Source: Lates calcarifer (taxonomy: Eukaryota; Chordata; Actinopteri; Centropomidae). Taken from it: a DNA stretch of 64,000 nucleotides. Positions 38,829 to 52,380 of this stretch are shown here, one piece after another; positions within the stretch are counted from its first letter, which is position 1; the number at the start of each line of letters is the position of its first letter. The stretch lies in NCBI RefSeq assembly GCF_001640805.2, contig NC_066855.1, forward strand, positions 15,098,236-15,162,235, read 5' to 3'. The translations under genes and the position numbers were made by a program. Under the pieces are notes generated by a model. It worked only from the letters and a program-made list of their open reading frames with translations, had not been told where the DNA came from and did no database searches.

Positions 38829-39639
38829 TGAGCTTTCAAGCTACAATCAGTAGCACTCACTTCGTCTTGTGTATCCCAAATTCAGATGCTGAACAAGCAA
38901 ACAGTACTTCCTTTAAACTCTGACATGTTCTTTTTATTGTAATGTTGAGACCATGGTTTTTGTCATTACAACAGATTTCTGAAGAGCCCTCATCAGTGTG
39001 TATATCCTCAAGTCTTTATATAGTACACACACTAAGTCTGTCAGTGTTGACTTGCGAAAACAGGAACACAGTGTCCTACCTTGACTGTGCTGGTAACAGT
39101 ATGTTTCTCATTCTGTTTGCATGACCAGTATGTCTGTTTTGATGTACATATAGATACATCTGCACCAGCCAAGGACACCTGGGACAAACTGGGCACAGTG
39201 CCACATGGCATCATACTGCTATTTATGTATTTTTTTGTTCTCCTCTTCTCTTCTCCAGTTCTCCAGTCTGCCTTATCTGTCCTTTCACAAACTTTCTCTC
39301 CTCATCTCCTTTATTTTTCTTTCAGACCTATTTTTGCTGTTCTTCTACAGATCTTTCTATCTCTATACATCAGACTGTCTTCACCTTGCTCATATAAAAC
39401 TCTCTGGTTGTCTGCATGTCACTTTCAAAACTAATGATGATAATGACTATGATAAGGCTTCTAAAACAAAAGCCCTGGGAAAGCTGAACGTCTGCGACAG
39501 CTCAGTTACTTTTGATCCCTTGTTAACATCATGCCAAATTTACTCTGTGCTACATCAACAATCCAGCTAAGGATGGATTGCTGAATTACCCTACTGGTCT
39601 CTGAAGTGACTTAATATCTCTGTAAGAAAATCAATCAAA

Positions 39640-39815
39640 CAACTTTAAAAAGATGTAGAACACAGACAAAGAGAAGCAAAACAAAGAGACAAAAAATGAC
39701 CACAAAGAGACACAAAGAAGATGCTAAATGAGGGCAACAACATGAACACAAAGGGAAGCAAAATAGCTGCAAAGAGACAGAAAACAACTACAAAGAAACA
39801 CAAAGCAACTCCTGA
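39640..39815 (+). repeat. Degenerate (ACAAAGAG)n minisatellite-like repeat
   Basis: Multiple imperfect units of the type caaagagacaaaaaatgacc and acaaagagacacaaag. This pattern is common in teleost genomes. The Cys/Leu/Phe-rich frame on the opposite strand is a by-product. Confidence 0.85.
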
Positions 39816-40509
39816 GACACTTGACTAAAAATGAGAATGTGTGTCTTTCAGTCTGGGTGTGTTGCTCCTGTGTAAGAGGGCTAAACCGCCCATGACTGCA
39901 ACAGGGTCCCTTGAGGTGGCCAGAGATGAAGACATTAAAGCAGGAAAGCAAGTGCAGAAGAGTCTGAAGAAAGACATTTGGATGTGTAGAGATGAGCAGT
40001 GCTTGTTCACATACAAAAAGGCAGACGGGAGCTCTTTTCAAAACTTTGTTCACCCACAAGAGTCACACAATCACACCAGAAGCTGCCCCATGCAACCACA
40101 GTGTTCTGACACCAGCCACTGAGCAGAACCACAGGGAAGATTCCTCTGTGGCACCTCAGCAGTCATCACCAGCAAGTTGTTAGGGGAAGTGTAAAGGGAA
40201 GGCCAGTGGCACAGCTAGGCAGAGCTGGCTGGCGCCTGGCACTAAGACTAATGAGCAGTCAAAGACATAAATTTACACAAGACATCTGCATACTTTCAGG
40301 GCACGGCTAACTCCCTAATGATGCTGCCAGCCTCTCCTTTCTTTCCTCTCAGCATTACAAAGTCTCTCATTCTTATCACTTTATCGTCCCATTACACCAG
40401 ACAACATGTAAATGTTAATGAGTAGCATCATGATAGGCTGATATAAGTACAACAGATGTTCTGTGAATTTTGTGTCTTGTTTTTCTGTTCTTTTTCCTCT
40501 TATCTTCCT

Positions 40510-40745
40510 TTGCACATCTTTTGAGGTTTGAGGATTATTTAATGGATTAATCATTCAGCTTTCAAAGTGTCAGAAATGATGAAAATACAAATTACAAGTG
40601 CCAAGATATATTCCATTAACGATGATATAAGGCAGAATATAGCAGCAACTTCTCCCATTTGAGAAACTAGAACCTGTAAATATTGGTATTTTTACTTGAC
40701 AACTTGCTGAAACCACTAATCTCTTAAAGATTTTTCAACTTTGTT
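40510..40745 (+). repeat. Old copy of the ATTAATCGATTAATCG-type teleost repeat (copy 3)
   Basis: Recognisable parts: aatggattaatcattcagct, cccatttgagaaactagaac and ctgaaaccactaatctc. They occur in the order of the repeat seen at 32734-32960 but on the other strand. The copy is heavily diverged. Confidence 0.55.
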
Positions 40746-42292
40746 GTAGTACTGGACAATACTTTATAGTTTGTCACACCAGAGAGTAGGACAGTTCTTG
40801 TTATGGCATGTAGCTATCACATATGTTTTATTAAAAGGCATATTTCTTTAAGGTAAATTAGCCAAGAAAATGCATCTGGTGTCAGTACAATATTACACAG
40901 ATTCATACAGTATGCTTCAGTATTTCATATCTGTTATTTTGAGATTTTTCTAAACTATTTAAACATGACAACTTAACGCAGACAGTAGCTGCAATTTCTG
41001 CATGCATTAGTGGTGACACAGAAACATAAAAGTATGCTTGGATTTATTTTTAAAAGGCTTATATACAGACAGACAAATTAGGCTAAGTGTGGTGGGAACA
41101 TCCATGGACATTCTGTGGCTGGTTTGTGTAACTGTTGGGAGTAAACATAAAATGGTACATTTTGTCAGCAGGGGATAAATGAGGCAATGTATACTTTTAC
41201 AAGACCAATGTACATGGAAAGATAAAAATGCATCTGTCTGCTTATAGGCGATGTGAGCCAAGGCCAAAGATTAAAGTACATCTATAGATAATGTTAACAT
41301 ATTAACTTTTAAAGTACTAAGCACTGGCGAGAAGGAAAAAAAGAAAAGAAAAGAAAAACAATCTGCTCTTCTCTCTCCCACGTCTAGTTTCTCCTCTCTC
41401 TCTCTACCTCTCTCATCCCTCCTCTTCCCACCTCCATTGGCCGGGACAAGCTAAGGTGATGCCAAGAATGTGACTGCATTTGGAAAACAGATCCAGCTCG
41501 CTTCTCTTTTTTTCTCTTCTTCTCTTTTCCTCCACTTGCATTTTTTTCTTCTTAAGGTGGACCCATGAGTGCTGAGGAGCCCTCTGACACTACCATAGAC
41601 TGCAGCTGACATTTTCAGAGGGATCAAACTATCTGCAGATTGCTGCCTTTTTGTTGAGCTCATCGTGTGGCTAATCCTGTCCTCTTTCCACCCAGCACTC
41701 CAGAACAGACACTCAGCTGTTCCCCCCCCACCCCCCACCCCAATCAGACCACCTTAAGAAAAACTGCACTGTCTGTGAAACTGTTGGCTGTATGTATGTG
41801 TGCTTTCCACAATTATCTTCCTGGAGATGTCCACTTCCCTAGACTTGCTCATTTCCTCACAGCTGATGGATTTGTCTAACTGTAACAAGACAACACAGAG
41901 ATGAAGTGAGATTTTAAGATAGTTGCTAAATTGCTTTGGAGGAGAATTATAGGTCATTTAAAGGTCTTTTATAAGGAGGGGCTTGTACAGTTTCCATTTG
42001 TACACAGTTACTGTCTCTGTGTTTGCACATGCTGTTTATTAGCCTGTTAAAGAGGACATTAGCCTCTTTGACAATATGGCTACCTAAAAAAATGAGAGGG
42101 AATGGTAAGACATGTCGAAACCAAGTAAGAAACCGTTCACTTATGCCAAACATTTTACTGATTTGAATGCCAGAGATTCGTTACTTAATTTGCAAAATAT
42201 GAATATGCACACGCATGCACATACTCATACTGCTGTGTTGATTGAATCCCTGTGTCAGTACCAAAGTTTCATTTTGGGAAGGAGGGAAAGGT

Positions 42293-42445
42293 GTGTGTGA
42301 GTGTGTGTGTGTGGTGTACCTGTGTGTCAGCATGTGTGCAGGTGGTATAATTAGATTGGGTAGCAGAGTAGGGAATTCCATTTTCAGTGTGTCGGTGCAT
42401 GCAGGTGTATTACATTATTAATGTGTGTGTGTGTGTCAGAGTAAT
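42293..42445. repeat. Interrupted (GT)n-rich stretch
   Basis: Several short GT runs (42293-42312, 42421-42437) are separated by GTGTGCAGGT-type sequence. Confidence 0.8.
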
Positions 42446-44905
42446 ACATGAGTGTGTATCCAACATTAGGCAGATTGAGCTGGCAGTGCTAACATAGCAG
42501 GCCAGAGGAGAGGTTGTGAGTGTGTGGGGTGTCTGGGCACAGAGCCTAACCTGCAGCTCCATGGGGTGTGTGCAGAGACACACACACACGCACAGGCTGT
42601 GACTGCATGGCTAACTTTGTCCAACTGTGCCAGCAATCTGGGCAATCACTCCGCTCTGCCTTCCTGCCCGTTTCCCTCGCCTCATCTCTCTGCTGCACAC
42701 ACACAGGTGTTGTTGCCATGCCAATAGCCCGGGGAGAGGTCTCCTTTTCCCAAATTAGCAATGGGGCAACAGGGAAACCCCCAAAAGGCCATAGAGAGGA
42801 CAGGCTTATCTAAAATACCCAAAACTATCAACATATGTTTCCTACTGAAAGAGCAAGGAAAAAAAAGATGATGCATATTTGTTTTCTCCCGCACAAACAT
42901 TCTATACACATTAAAACGAGCCTTCAGCTAGTTTTTCAAAATGGCTATCAAGATGTCTGTGAATTCAAAAATAAAGGGAAAACCCAGAGACTTTGAAAGA
43001 TGTGGGATTCATTAATTAAGCTCCTGCGAAATAAGCCCATGGAGGATTCCCCGTCACAAGAAGTGTATCTGTCTAAAATAAAAAGTTTTGATTTCATTAA
43101 TATAAGTGCACCATTATTAGTTTGCTAATTAGTTAGTTAGTACTTTTGTCTTTCACCTGACTTTTTCATGTTTCATATTTTCCTTATACATGTACTTTTT
43201 TCTTCATTGTGTTCTGTTTGTCCTTCACTTTAAATACAAAAACTGAATAAGTACACCAACTTGACAAGCTTTGACGATGTATTAATACACATGAGCATCC
43301 ATTTTAAACTGTCTTTTGTTTAATATAAAAGCACACTCAGAAACACATGGAATCGCAGATGCCTGTCTCCCAAAGTGGTTGTGAAACAACAATTGTGTGC
43401 GTATGTGCATATAGTGTTGCACTGTGCAAGCCTGGCAGTGAGTATTATGTGTGTGTTTTCAGTATGTGTATTGTGCGCTCAGTTTCTTGGAGTTTACAAA
43501 CGCGGCTGGGATCCAGGCACCAGCCGCAGCTCAAATAAAACAAACCAGACTCGCGTCAGGCATATAAACAAGGGCACAAATAAAATGATATAAATAAATA
43601 TGTGCAAATTTATCAAGCAAAATAGCAAAGCCTCAACAAATTGGGATGGGTTTCTGCTTGAGAGGGGGAGCCAGTCTGAGCTCTGTGGGGAGAGAAACAT
43701 TAGGATGCAGCCCGCAGCTCGTCTGGTTTCTTCACTGAAACAGGTCTGCTTGTTTCTGTCTCAGTGTCTGTGTTAGCTGCTGACTGCAGACCTCAGCCAG
43801 GAAAACACTGTGGACATGGCAGAGAGGTGTTGCTTTAGCTATGGCTGAAGGTAGGAGGTCCAGGGTGGCTCCTAGCATATGGGTGGGTCCTACGAGGTTT
43901 CATTAGCCTGATTATTAGGCCAGTAAGCATGCACTGGCTCTTGGTACAGGTCCAAATATAACCAGCAACTTATTCATTCAGCTGCCTGGCCTGGGTCCTG
44001 GCTCTGCTAAGTGCTATACAGTATGTGTCCAAGCAGCACATAGGTAAGAGCCTGCGAAGTGCATGCATGATGCTAACTGGTCTCCCATCACCCTGTATAA
44101 GATGACACCCAGTGACAACACTGAGGCTGCCCTGACTGTATTTGACATTTCAGCCCCACCAAGGAGCTCAACCAAATGAGGAGTGAGCTGTGAGTCAGTT
44201 GTTCAGGTCATGTGCATGCTAGCCTCTTCTCCAAGTTTAAAGAGGACAGATGTACAGATGTATAAGCAAGGGAGTTCACACCAGGCTCTGGGTGTTTACT
44301 GACTATGCTCCAATACAGTGCTTCGGCTGGACTGTTGTCTATTTGATTCATATCATTGCAGAAGACTGTCAGTGTATTGTTTCAAATGACTGCAGTTACA
44401 TTATCCTTTTTAAAATGAAAATTCAGTATCTTCTAATACATTTTTACTCTGCTTTATCTGTCAGTATTTAACTGCCACTTGTGATTTATATTTTCATATT
44501 GCACTAAAAACTGTGCAAAACATTGCTGTATTATTCTGATTTCCGCCTCATGATTAGTAGCTAATCCACCCTGAGTACTTAAAGCACTACTTTTTTTTAA
44601 TCTTTTCCATTCTATAATGTGGTGGATTCAGCAATGAGGAAAACAATGATCAACACTTCTTCACACCGACTCATCACATGATTACTGGGATGAAATGTTC
44701 CTTCAATACAGTAAGCGAATGCAGATACATATGTTTTTATGCTACACATGTGCAAATCTGCACACACTCCATATCCTGTGTTACCTTTCTCCACCCCCTC
44801 GAGTCTTTCCATTCATCTCCACATCTCAGGCACCTCTATAATGACCAATAAAACACATACTGTAAAGACTCACAAAAGACCGACATGGTCATTTCTTACA
44901 TGTCG

Positions 44906-44927
44906 CCCCCCCCCCCCCCCCCCCCCC
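44906..44927. repeat. Poly(C) run of 22 bases
   Basis: Twenty-two consecutive C on the plus strand (G on the minus strand). Homopolymer C runs of this length are rare, can form G-quadruplex or i-motif structures, and are prone to length error in assembly. Confidence 0.95.
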
Positions 44928-47900
44928 GGTTGATCCTTCCCACCCAGGGGTGTAATGAAGCCTACAAGGCCTGGTGAGGCCCCCCTGGCCCCAGAGCCAT
45001 AACCACGCCACCCACCCTCCACCCCACACACACACATACACTATAATCTCCATCTTTTCCTGATTGGACACAGCAGAATCAGTGAAAGACGAGAAGGTGG
45101 TAAAGGAGGAGGGGGCCAAAAGGTGGAGCCAACAGGCTGGAAGGTGATTTTCTTGGCAGAGAATGGGTTTGGGGTACCAAGGGCCAGGGGCCCAGATTCC
45201 CACCGGCTCCCACCCGCCTGCCTGTGTGGTCCTGGATCTGATTAGCACCAAGCCCTCGTCACACACTGCACAGAAAAATAAGGTACAAATGCCCATATGT
45301 GCATGGTAACACAGGCAAGTATTTACACACGCTTAAACATTACACACACACACAAACACAGCCAATCAGGCTCTATACACATGCTGCACATATGCAGCAT
45401 TTCCAAAAGTGCAAACGCACCTCGCTGTTTAGAGCTTCACTTGTTCTCTTAACATTGTCAGCATAGATCAAGAAGACAGGCAGTTTTTCAACTCGTAAAG
45501 GCAAGATGGTGATAAGAAACAGAGCAAAGTGTAGGAAAAGAGAACGTGAGCGGAGAAGCAGTGGAAGAATGTGGCGAGAGCCAAGGCTGTCAGAGCGCAA
45601 AGTTTGAGGTTTTCACTGCAAACATCCCTGAAGAGTAAAAACAAAACAGTTACTCAATCATTTCACCTTTTCCATGCCTTCTCCTTGTTTTTACTTCATG
45701 GATGTCTCACACACAAACCCAAAGATAGAGTACATGTCGGTTCAGTCCTGAGCCAACAGACACAGCGCTGTATCTGCATGAGAGATGTTTTTCTGTGTGC
45801 TTGAGTTCATGCAGTGTTTGCTGCCACTGTGTCCATGTGACTGTCTATACATAACATGTATAACATGTGCAAGTTGTCCATGTGAACATGACTATGTGTT
45901 AGAGGTTAAAAAAGAAACAGAGAGATCTATATGATATCTATATGATGCCCTAGACATTCCATCTGCTATTATGTGCAAAACATAAGGTTCCTGTACTGTT
46001 TCTACACATGGAGCTGTAGTCTAATCCAGGCCTGACATCCACCTGTTTGAGTCGACAACAGCAGTAATATCACAACAAATTCTTGTACCTATCAATTTGA
46101 CAATTAAGCGTGAAGCTATATGTCTCCAATGAAATGACACAAACTAAACGTGGCAAAAGACTGAAGAAACCAAGCCGTGCTCCATCCCTCAATGGAGGGA
46201 GGAGGGGCATAGGGCAGGGCGAGCTGTCAGCAGCCCATCACCGCCACCTTTGCTTTGTGTTTCTGCCTTGGTGGGTTGGAATCTGAGTAATGATCGGGTA
46301 GGCTCCATAAAATATGTGTTGAAGCTATATAGCAGGACATCTGCGGTTGGTACAATATGTGTGTTTGTGTGATCACTCTATATTCACATTACAATATGTA
46401 GAATTCATGTGAATGTGTAGACCAGACAGTTGTATATTGTACTATATGTGGATTTAGATTGTGTAGTGCTGGATTTGTAGGGTACAAAAAAATGATACTG
46501 CTCTTGTTAAAGTTTCCCTCCAGGCACATTTTAAGTTATAAAAATACTGTTTGGAATAATAATTTATGTCTGCTGTGGTTTTCCCACCAAAGAATTCAAT
46601 TACCTTGTTAAAGATTCTTAAAATAACTGAATATGCAAATAGTTTTCAATTGAAAAGTTTAACTAGTGCCCCTGGAGGCTTCAAGTTTCCACATCACACT
46701 AAGTTGTATATTGGACCACAACTGGCTGCCAAACTACAGTAATCCTGATGTTACAAAATCATGTACGTGCATGTCTTAAATTGAGGATTAAAGTGAGGAG
46801 AGTTACACACTCCTAACACAGATGAATGTGAAAACAGCCTTCTACTGTCAAACACAGAGAAGGTCAAACATTCAAAAGAAGCGGGACAGTCCTGTTCGAC
46901 CAGATACATAACAGCCGTTACGGAATACAGATGGCCGTGAGGCTCCTTCACACTCCATAGAGTGTGTGTTCAAAATAGTACAACATACACAAACATACCA
47001 TCAAACGTTCCAGTCATACATACATGAAACTGTGCAGACACATGCACAGAAAAACATGTACAGGGACACTCCAGTGTATTCTGTACTGTATGGATGCATG
47101 CACACGAAAAGGTCTGAGAGGTTCAGTGCGCTTTAGTTCATTGCTCCACTGCAGACTGTTTAAGGCTGCCAAAGAAATGCACCAGACACACATACATGCA
47201 CACACACTCTCTTTCTCCCTCATAGAAAATAACTACTCAGCACTGCGTCAACTCGGCCCGCTGACCCCTGCATGCTCTCACCCATAGATTCCTCTGGATC
47301 AAAGAGGAGATACAGACAAAAGAGGACAGCTAAGTAAGGAAAGGAGAAGGGAGGGCGCCTGGTGGAGATAAACAAAGAAGACTGAGATAGAGTGCTTTCA
47401 CACCATGATCTGTATTTTTCATTTACAGTATATGTGGGTGCATGCAGGTGTACACACATACTGTACATGCACAATAGGGGGAGGAATGATGTCTGTCACA
47501 ACATCCCAGCAACAAACCAGTCTAGATTAACAGGTGCAAATAATAGCTCATCCCCACATGTTGATACTATCTTTGTATTCTGGCAACCTTTTCTCTATGA
47601 GACATTTTTCTAATTTATTTTGTTTTTCCAACAACACTTGTTAAATGAACAAGCTTTAATGTTCATTATTCACTGGAAACAGCTACTTTTTACTGTACTT
47701 CAAAGAAAAAGTTTTTACAGGGTAAAAGTGGGGCTCCAGGCTCATTTCAAAGGATAAGGAGTGAGAAAACACATCGATATGACAAGTTCATACATTATAT
47801 CTTTCCTCCATGTGATTTAAGATCATTCACATTTTTCTACTTTTTCCCTCCAGGTTTGCCCAAGTTTGAGTGAGTCAAGTTGAGTGGCTACATCTTCCAC

Positions 47901-49843
47901 ATCAAGAGGCTATTTCCTCCTTGTGTTTCCTCGAACAGTGTTGAACAGTGTCTTCCTGGCTGCCACTGAAGGGACAGTAAAGCAAAGAGGGAATGATTGA
48001 TTTTTCTAACTCGGGACTGTTGAAGCCTCATTTGCTTTGTAAAGTACTTTCATAGAGAATGAGGATTGTGGATTTTGTCCCCTGTAACAATTGAAGTGCA
48101 TTAGGAAGGGATGTGCTACAGGCCAGAATCAACAGGGGGAAAGATTACAGCAAGCAGGAATTGCTTCAGGGTAGACATGGGCATGTGGGTGTTGACAGAC
48201 TTGGAGGATTGTGAACCTATGCTTTTATTTTTCTGTATTTGACCTGTACTTAACCAGGTCTGTTGATATCCAAATTTCCTGGTTTCTCACCAAAATGCCA
48301 GCATCACTGTGTTACACAAACCAACAGAGGGTCGATGTTTACAGATGGAACATACAGAGGAAACACATTTAAAAACATTAAAACATGCCATGCATTTACA
48401 AACATACCAAAAGCAGATTCTGAAGCATGTTTTACCCAAAGATAGCAATGTAGAATTTACGGCACAGGGGGCGAGTGGAACTCTGCTATTGTTGATTTAA
48501 TTCCCCCATTTATCAGTTTGACCCAACCAAGACATTAAAGACAATCTGTTGTGACTCAAAGACAATCGATTAATTACCGTAACTATCTATTCTAGGCCAA
48601 AGCAGTGTGTAATGGTGGATCTGCTATCTAGTGCACAGCCAGCAGCCACCCGCTCAGCACTCATTAGTCAAGTGGGACTCAGCCAACACCAGGGTCGACA
48701 CAAAGACTTTAAAACCTGAGATCAAAAGTGGCCTTTGTTTCAGTGAAACAGTTAACTCATATCTCTGGGAATAAAGATCAGAAGAAGTCTATTATTCTTC
48801 ACTGTCTTACAGGAGAGCCCAAGTCTTATTAATACTGGATAAGCTCCGCCTGGCTCCATTAAGCTCAGCGGAGGAACTCACGGCTACTGGGATCTGTAGT
48901 CTAGATCTGTCTGTGGCGTTAGCACCAGAGATATGATGGGGGATGATATGTTACCATGGGACACTAAGCCACAGCAGTGCATGTAGGATTTGTTCTACTT
49001 AGGCTAAGTAAAGAGTTGAGTTAGATAGGAGAGTTTCCTGCAACCATCTCTGAAATCAGACTCATTGGTGCTGAAGAAGGGGCAGCAGTGGGAGTAACAC
49101 AGATAGCAGATAAGGTTCATACTGGAGCACAGTGATGGGAAAATACATATACAGTATGTGTCTGCTTTTCCTCCTGAGAGGCATATGCACACATAACATT
49201 TATGCACCCACCATCCCAAAAAGACATTTTCTATTCTGGCATTTCTGAAAGCTTTTATTAATGCACAGTTCTGACCAACTCCCAATGTGTAAAGATGTGA
49301 ACAACTGTGATAAGATAACAAGGATGCAGACGATGTAATATATAAATAAGATTACTGTCAGTCATTATGTACACTGTGTCCAAAGCTAATTTCAGCGTTT
49401 AGCCAGGAGAACAGGATATCTGACTTGAACAATATAAGACAATACTATAGCCACAAAATAAAAATTAGGCAACTAGTGTATAACAATGAACATATTAACC
49501 GTTCAAAAAATATCACATGTAAAATATTAGAAACATTTGTATTGCATGCTGCTAAAATATAATTTAAAAATACCAATTTAATGGGCATTATCACTATCAC
49601 ATTATCAAAGTATTTCAGAGCTATACTGCTTTTACTGCAGTTGGCTCGGCATCCAATCAAGAGACAGAGATAAGACAGGGAGATAGAGATAGAAGGAGGA
49701 GGCTGGCAGGGGAAGGAGCCATAAGATAAGCAGAGAGATTGTGAGAGGAGGAGCACATATAAGAGGAAAATTACGTACATTCAGTGGCATCTCAAGTCTT
49801 TATGATAAACATCTTGTACTGATATGCATACAGCAGTGGATGT

Positions 49844-49859
49844 ATACACACACACACAC

Positions 49860-49895
<36 letters not shown>

Positions 49896-49917
49896 CACAC
49901 ACATATATATGTGTGTG
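49844..49917. repeat. Compound (CA)n-(TA)n-(CA)n-(TA)n-(TG)n microsatellite
   Basis: CA and TA blocks alternate. The last part, 49896-49917, is a perfect 22-bp palindrome made of CA, TA and TG blocks. Confidence 0.95.
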
Positions 49918-50069
49918 CCTTCACATTCACATAACATAGTGCACTGTTTGACCCTGGACGAGCAAGACATTCTGGGTCATCCAGTCTAGACACGTGATGT
50001 GTGCTGGGAGTATGTGCAGTATGTGTGAGAAAGTATAGACACACCGAATCATTTAAACTGCTCACAAAG

Positions 50070-50215
50070 CACCTGGATGGCAGAGCGGTCTAAGGCACAT
50101 ACCATATATGCAACATCATGTGATTTGATTCCATCCAGAGGTCTTTGTTTAATGTCCATCCCTTTGTTTCTGCTGCCAAAAGATTTTACAATAAAAAAAT
50201 GACAATAAAACGTTA
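50070..50215 (+). mobile_element. tRNA-derived SINE (teleost type), diverged
   Basis: An A-box-like TGGCAGAGCGGTC starts at 50078 and a B-box-like GATTTGATTCC lies at 50122-50132, the spacing of an internal RNA polymerase III promoter. The phrase gcggtctaaggcacatacca followed by ggtctttgtttaatgtccat fits a common fish SINE, which I recall as ggtctaaggcgcatgcc with cctttgctgcatgtcat. The tail is A-rich (acaataaaaaaatgacaata). The box B change (GGTTCGA to GATTTGA) suggests it is inactive. Confidence 0.75.
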
Positions 50216-51654
50216 TTTTCTTTGACATTGCAACAAAAGCACCTCACTGAATGACAACCTGGGATAGTGTGGCTCACAGTCTTTGCTCTAACCTCTGGGG
50301 ACACCCCGACTTTTCACCTTTCATTAAATTTGTGATCCAGGTGGTAGAAATATTAGTGTAAACACAACTAAATTCATGATAAAAACTGAGCTCTATGAAC
50401 CTTGTTTGACATGCTACATTTAGATATTTAGCCTCTCTAAAATATAAATGAAAAACTAAACTACTTGTCTTCCTCAACCTCTAATCAGTTTTGTGTACTG
50501 TACTTTGCACAGCAATGTTTTAATGCACTTAAGCTACACTTGTCACATAACTAATTTATTATTAGATTTATTTTGTTGTTCTAACGTGTTTATTTGCCTA
50601 TCTTATGAATATCTGCAACCATTCAAAATGCTACCAAGGCCCCCATCAGAAGACGCATTAAAATTAAAAAATCCTGGAAAGAACAAAAAATACATTAAAA
50701 CAACTACAAGTGGTCTGATATCTGTTGTTCAGGAAACGTTGCCCCTGCATCTGTTCACATGTAGATGCTAAAAGAGCCCATTATGCTGTGACCACAGCCC
50801 TCCTCTAACAGCTGCACCCCAAGACAAACAGGCCGCTTCAGCAGCCTTATCACACAACCAGCAGGCTCATGCCAGCTGCCTGGAGCTCATGTGACCTATC
50901 ATTAGACTAATGGGCGGTCGATTAATGTTAACATGCCAGCAGAGCTCATATCGGTGTGATCTACAGGTCGGTGCAGAGCCATTAATAATATAATTTACCG
51001 GCAGGCTTTTTGTACTGTTGGCCTTCTGTCTGTCAGTTGTGATCTTTTCTTGGTTACGCAATCATCTGTCTTCCTTTGTTATGACTCTGCCATGACTACA
51101 CTTCATGGATAAAATGAAACAATCCTGGGTGGATACAAGCTTTTTTCCCTAGTTTTCTTTTACAGAGCATCTTAAATTTCAGTTTTGTTTCATGTTACTG
51201 TTTCTCCTCCCTGATGGTGAGAAATAGAAACAGGATATACACAAAAGTGTTGCCTGAGGACAAATCACATATAAACACACCCTCTATTTAGTCCATATGA
51301 TTTGATCCCTATCAGATGTCATCAAGTGACAAAGTGTAACCATGCAGAACAAATCAGCCCCTGAGATGTTCCTGTTGTTCCTGCGTGTACAGAAAACTGG
51401 TACCATGTGAATTTATTAAATCAATTGTACATATTGTATAATTAATTTACTCAACCAAGGTCTTGTGGAAGTGCATGTTTTTACTGACGAAGCAGAGCAT
51501 AGTAATTTGTTTTGCGCTACAATATGTTGTCTCACCGCTGAGTGATGCATAAAATAAAGGCTTGAATTTAAGTCTTATCTGTTTTATTGGTTACTGGTAT
51601 TTCACGTTTATCATTTCTGTTTTCTTGTGTCTAAACATCTCTCTATCCATCTCC

Positions 51655-51960
51655 TGCCTCCTTTGCAAAGAGGTCCAGACATCCTTATCCACAACAACTT
51701 CCCCTAACTCTTCCAGGTGGACCCTGAGGTATTCCCTGACCAGATGGGAAATATCACCGGCTCAGCACCGTCTGGGTCCCAGTTGGGCATTCCTGGGAAA
51801 CTTCAGAAGGTATCGTTTCAGCACAGAGGAGCAGTGGATCTACACTGAATCACTCAGCTCCTCTCCTGATCTCACAAAGAGTGACACATGCCACCCAGTG
51901 TAGGATGCTCATTCTATTTCTGCCAGTGCCCAAATCTCAAGATGACAGGTAGTGCCACTA
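51655..51960 (+). repeat. Old copy of a widespread teleost interspersed repeat (antisense of a LINE-like 3' region)
   Basis: It contains gaggtccagacatccttatc, caacttcccctaactcttcc, ggcattcctgggaaacttca and gaggagcagtggatctacac. These follow the order of a fish repeat that I recall with tgtccacaacaacttc, cagttgggcatgcctgg and ggaggagcagcggctctac. The 113-codon open frame over it (51562-51903) is not a gene. Family name unsure. Confidence 0.7.
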
Positions 51961-52358
51961 ATGTGTAGTGTGCAGCCAAAATCGATTGCTATCATAGGTA
52001 TCATGATAGAGGCTTCCAAATTGTATTGTGTGCCAGCAGCACACAATGGACATACTGCACCAGCTACATGTTGCAGGGATGCTTTTGCATGGGTTCTGAG
52101 AGGCTAGAGCTACCCACTGTGGAAATATCCATGCTTAACAGGATTGGGAATTCAAACTGGGCAGTTTCTATCGAATAAAGCATCACAGCTAGAGGCGTCC
52201 TATGCTGCACGAATGCTTAGCTCTGCACAGAGGTGTGGTGGTGATGGTGGTGGTGGGAGCCTGAGTGTGAGACACAGCTAAGAGGCAAATACGCTCATGT
52301 TTTGATGTCAGTGAGCAAGGGTGTTTGGTGAGAATATGACAGTGAGAGCTGCAGGATG

Positions 52359-52380
52359 AACAACAACAACAACAACAACA
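52359..52380. repeat. (AAC)n trinucleotide repeat
   Basis: Seven uninterrupted AAC units. The reverse frame reads as a Cys run, an artefact. Confidence 0.95.

Larger units (their letters stand above)
32689..44000. other. Upstream region of THRA, first part: no coding exon seen
   Basis: It contains repeats at 32734-32960, 36940-37411, 39640-39815 and 40510-40745, a DR1 half-site pair at 33896-33908, a triple half-site cluster at 38806-38828, and a CNE-like stretch at about 38450-38530. Open frames longer than 60 codons are scattered on both strands and none resembles a known protein apart from the LINE tail. It is probably a 5' noncoding intron or the upstream regulatory region of THRA. Confidence 0.6.

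Noticed and set aside
39724..40122. Cys/Leu/Phe-rich minus frame and the 93-codon plus frame beside it
   Set aside because: The minus frame is the complement of the degenerate ACAAAG repeat. The plus frame shows no known domain and is flanked by the same repeat.
44889..45296. 135-codon minus-strand frame
   Set aside because: It runs into the poly(C) tract, giving a Gly run. Composition is biased and no domain or splice structure supports it.
50078..50150. tRNA-Leu-like gene
   Set aside because: The A-box is good but the B-box is degraded, no full cloverleaf can be drawn, and an A-rich tail follows. It is a tRNA-derived SINE, not a tRNA gene.
51562..51903. 113-codon plus-strand frame
   Set aside because: It lies over an interspersed repeat known to me from other fish, read on the strand opposite to any coding sense.
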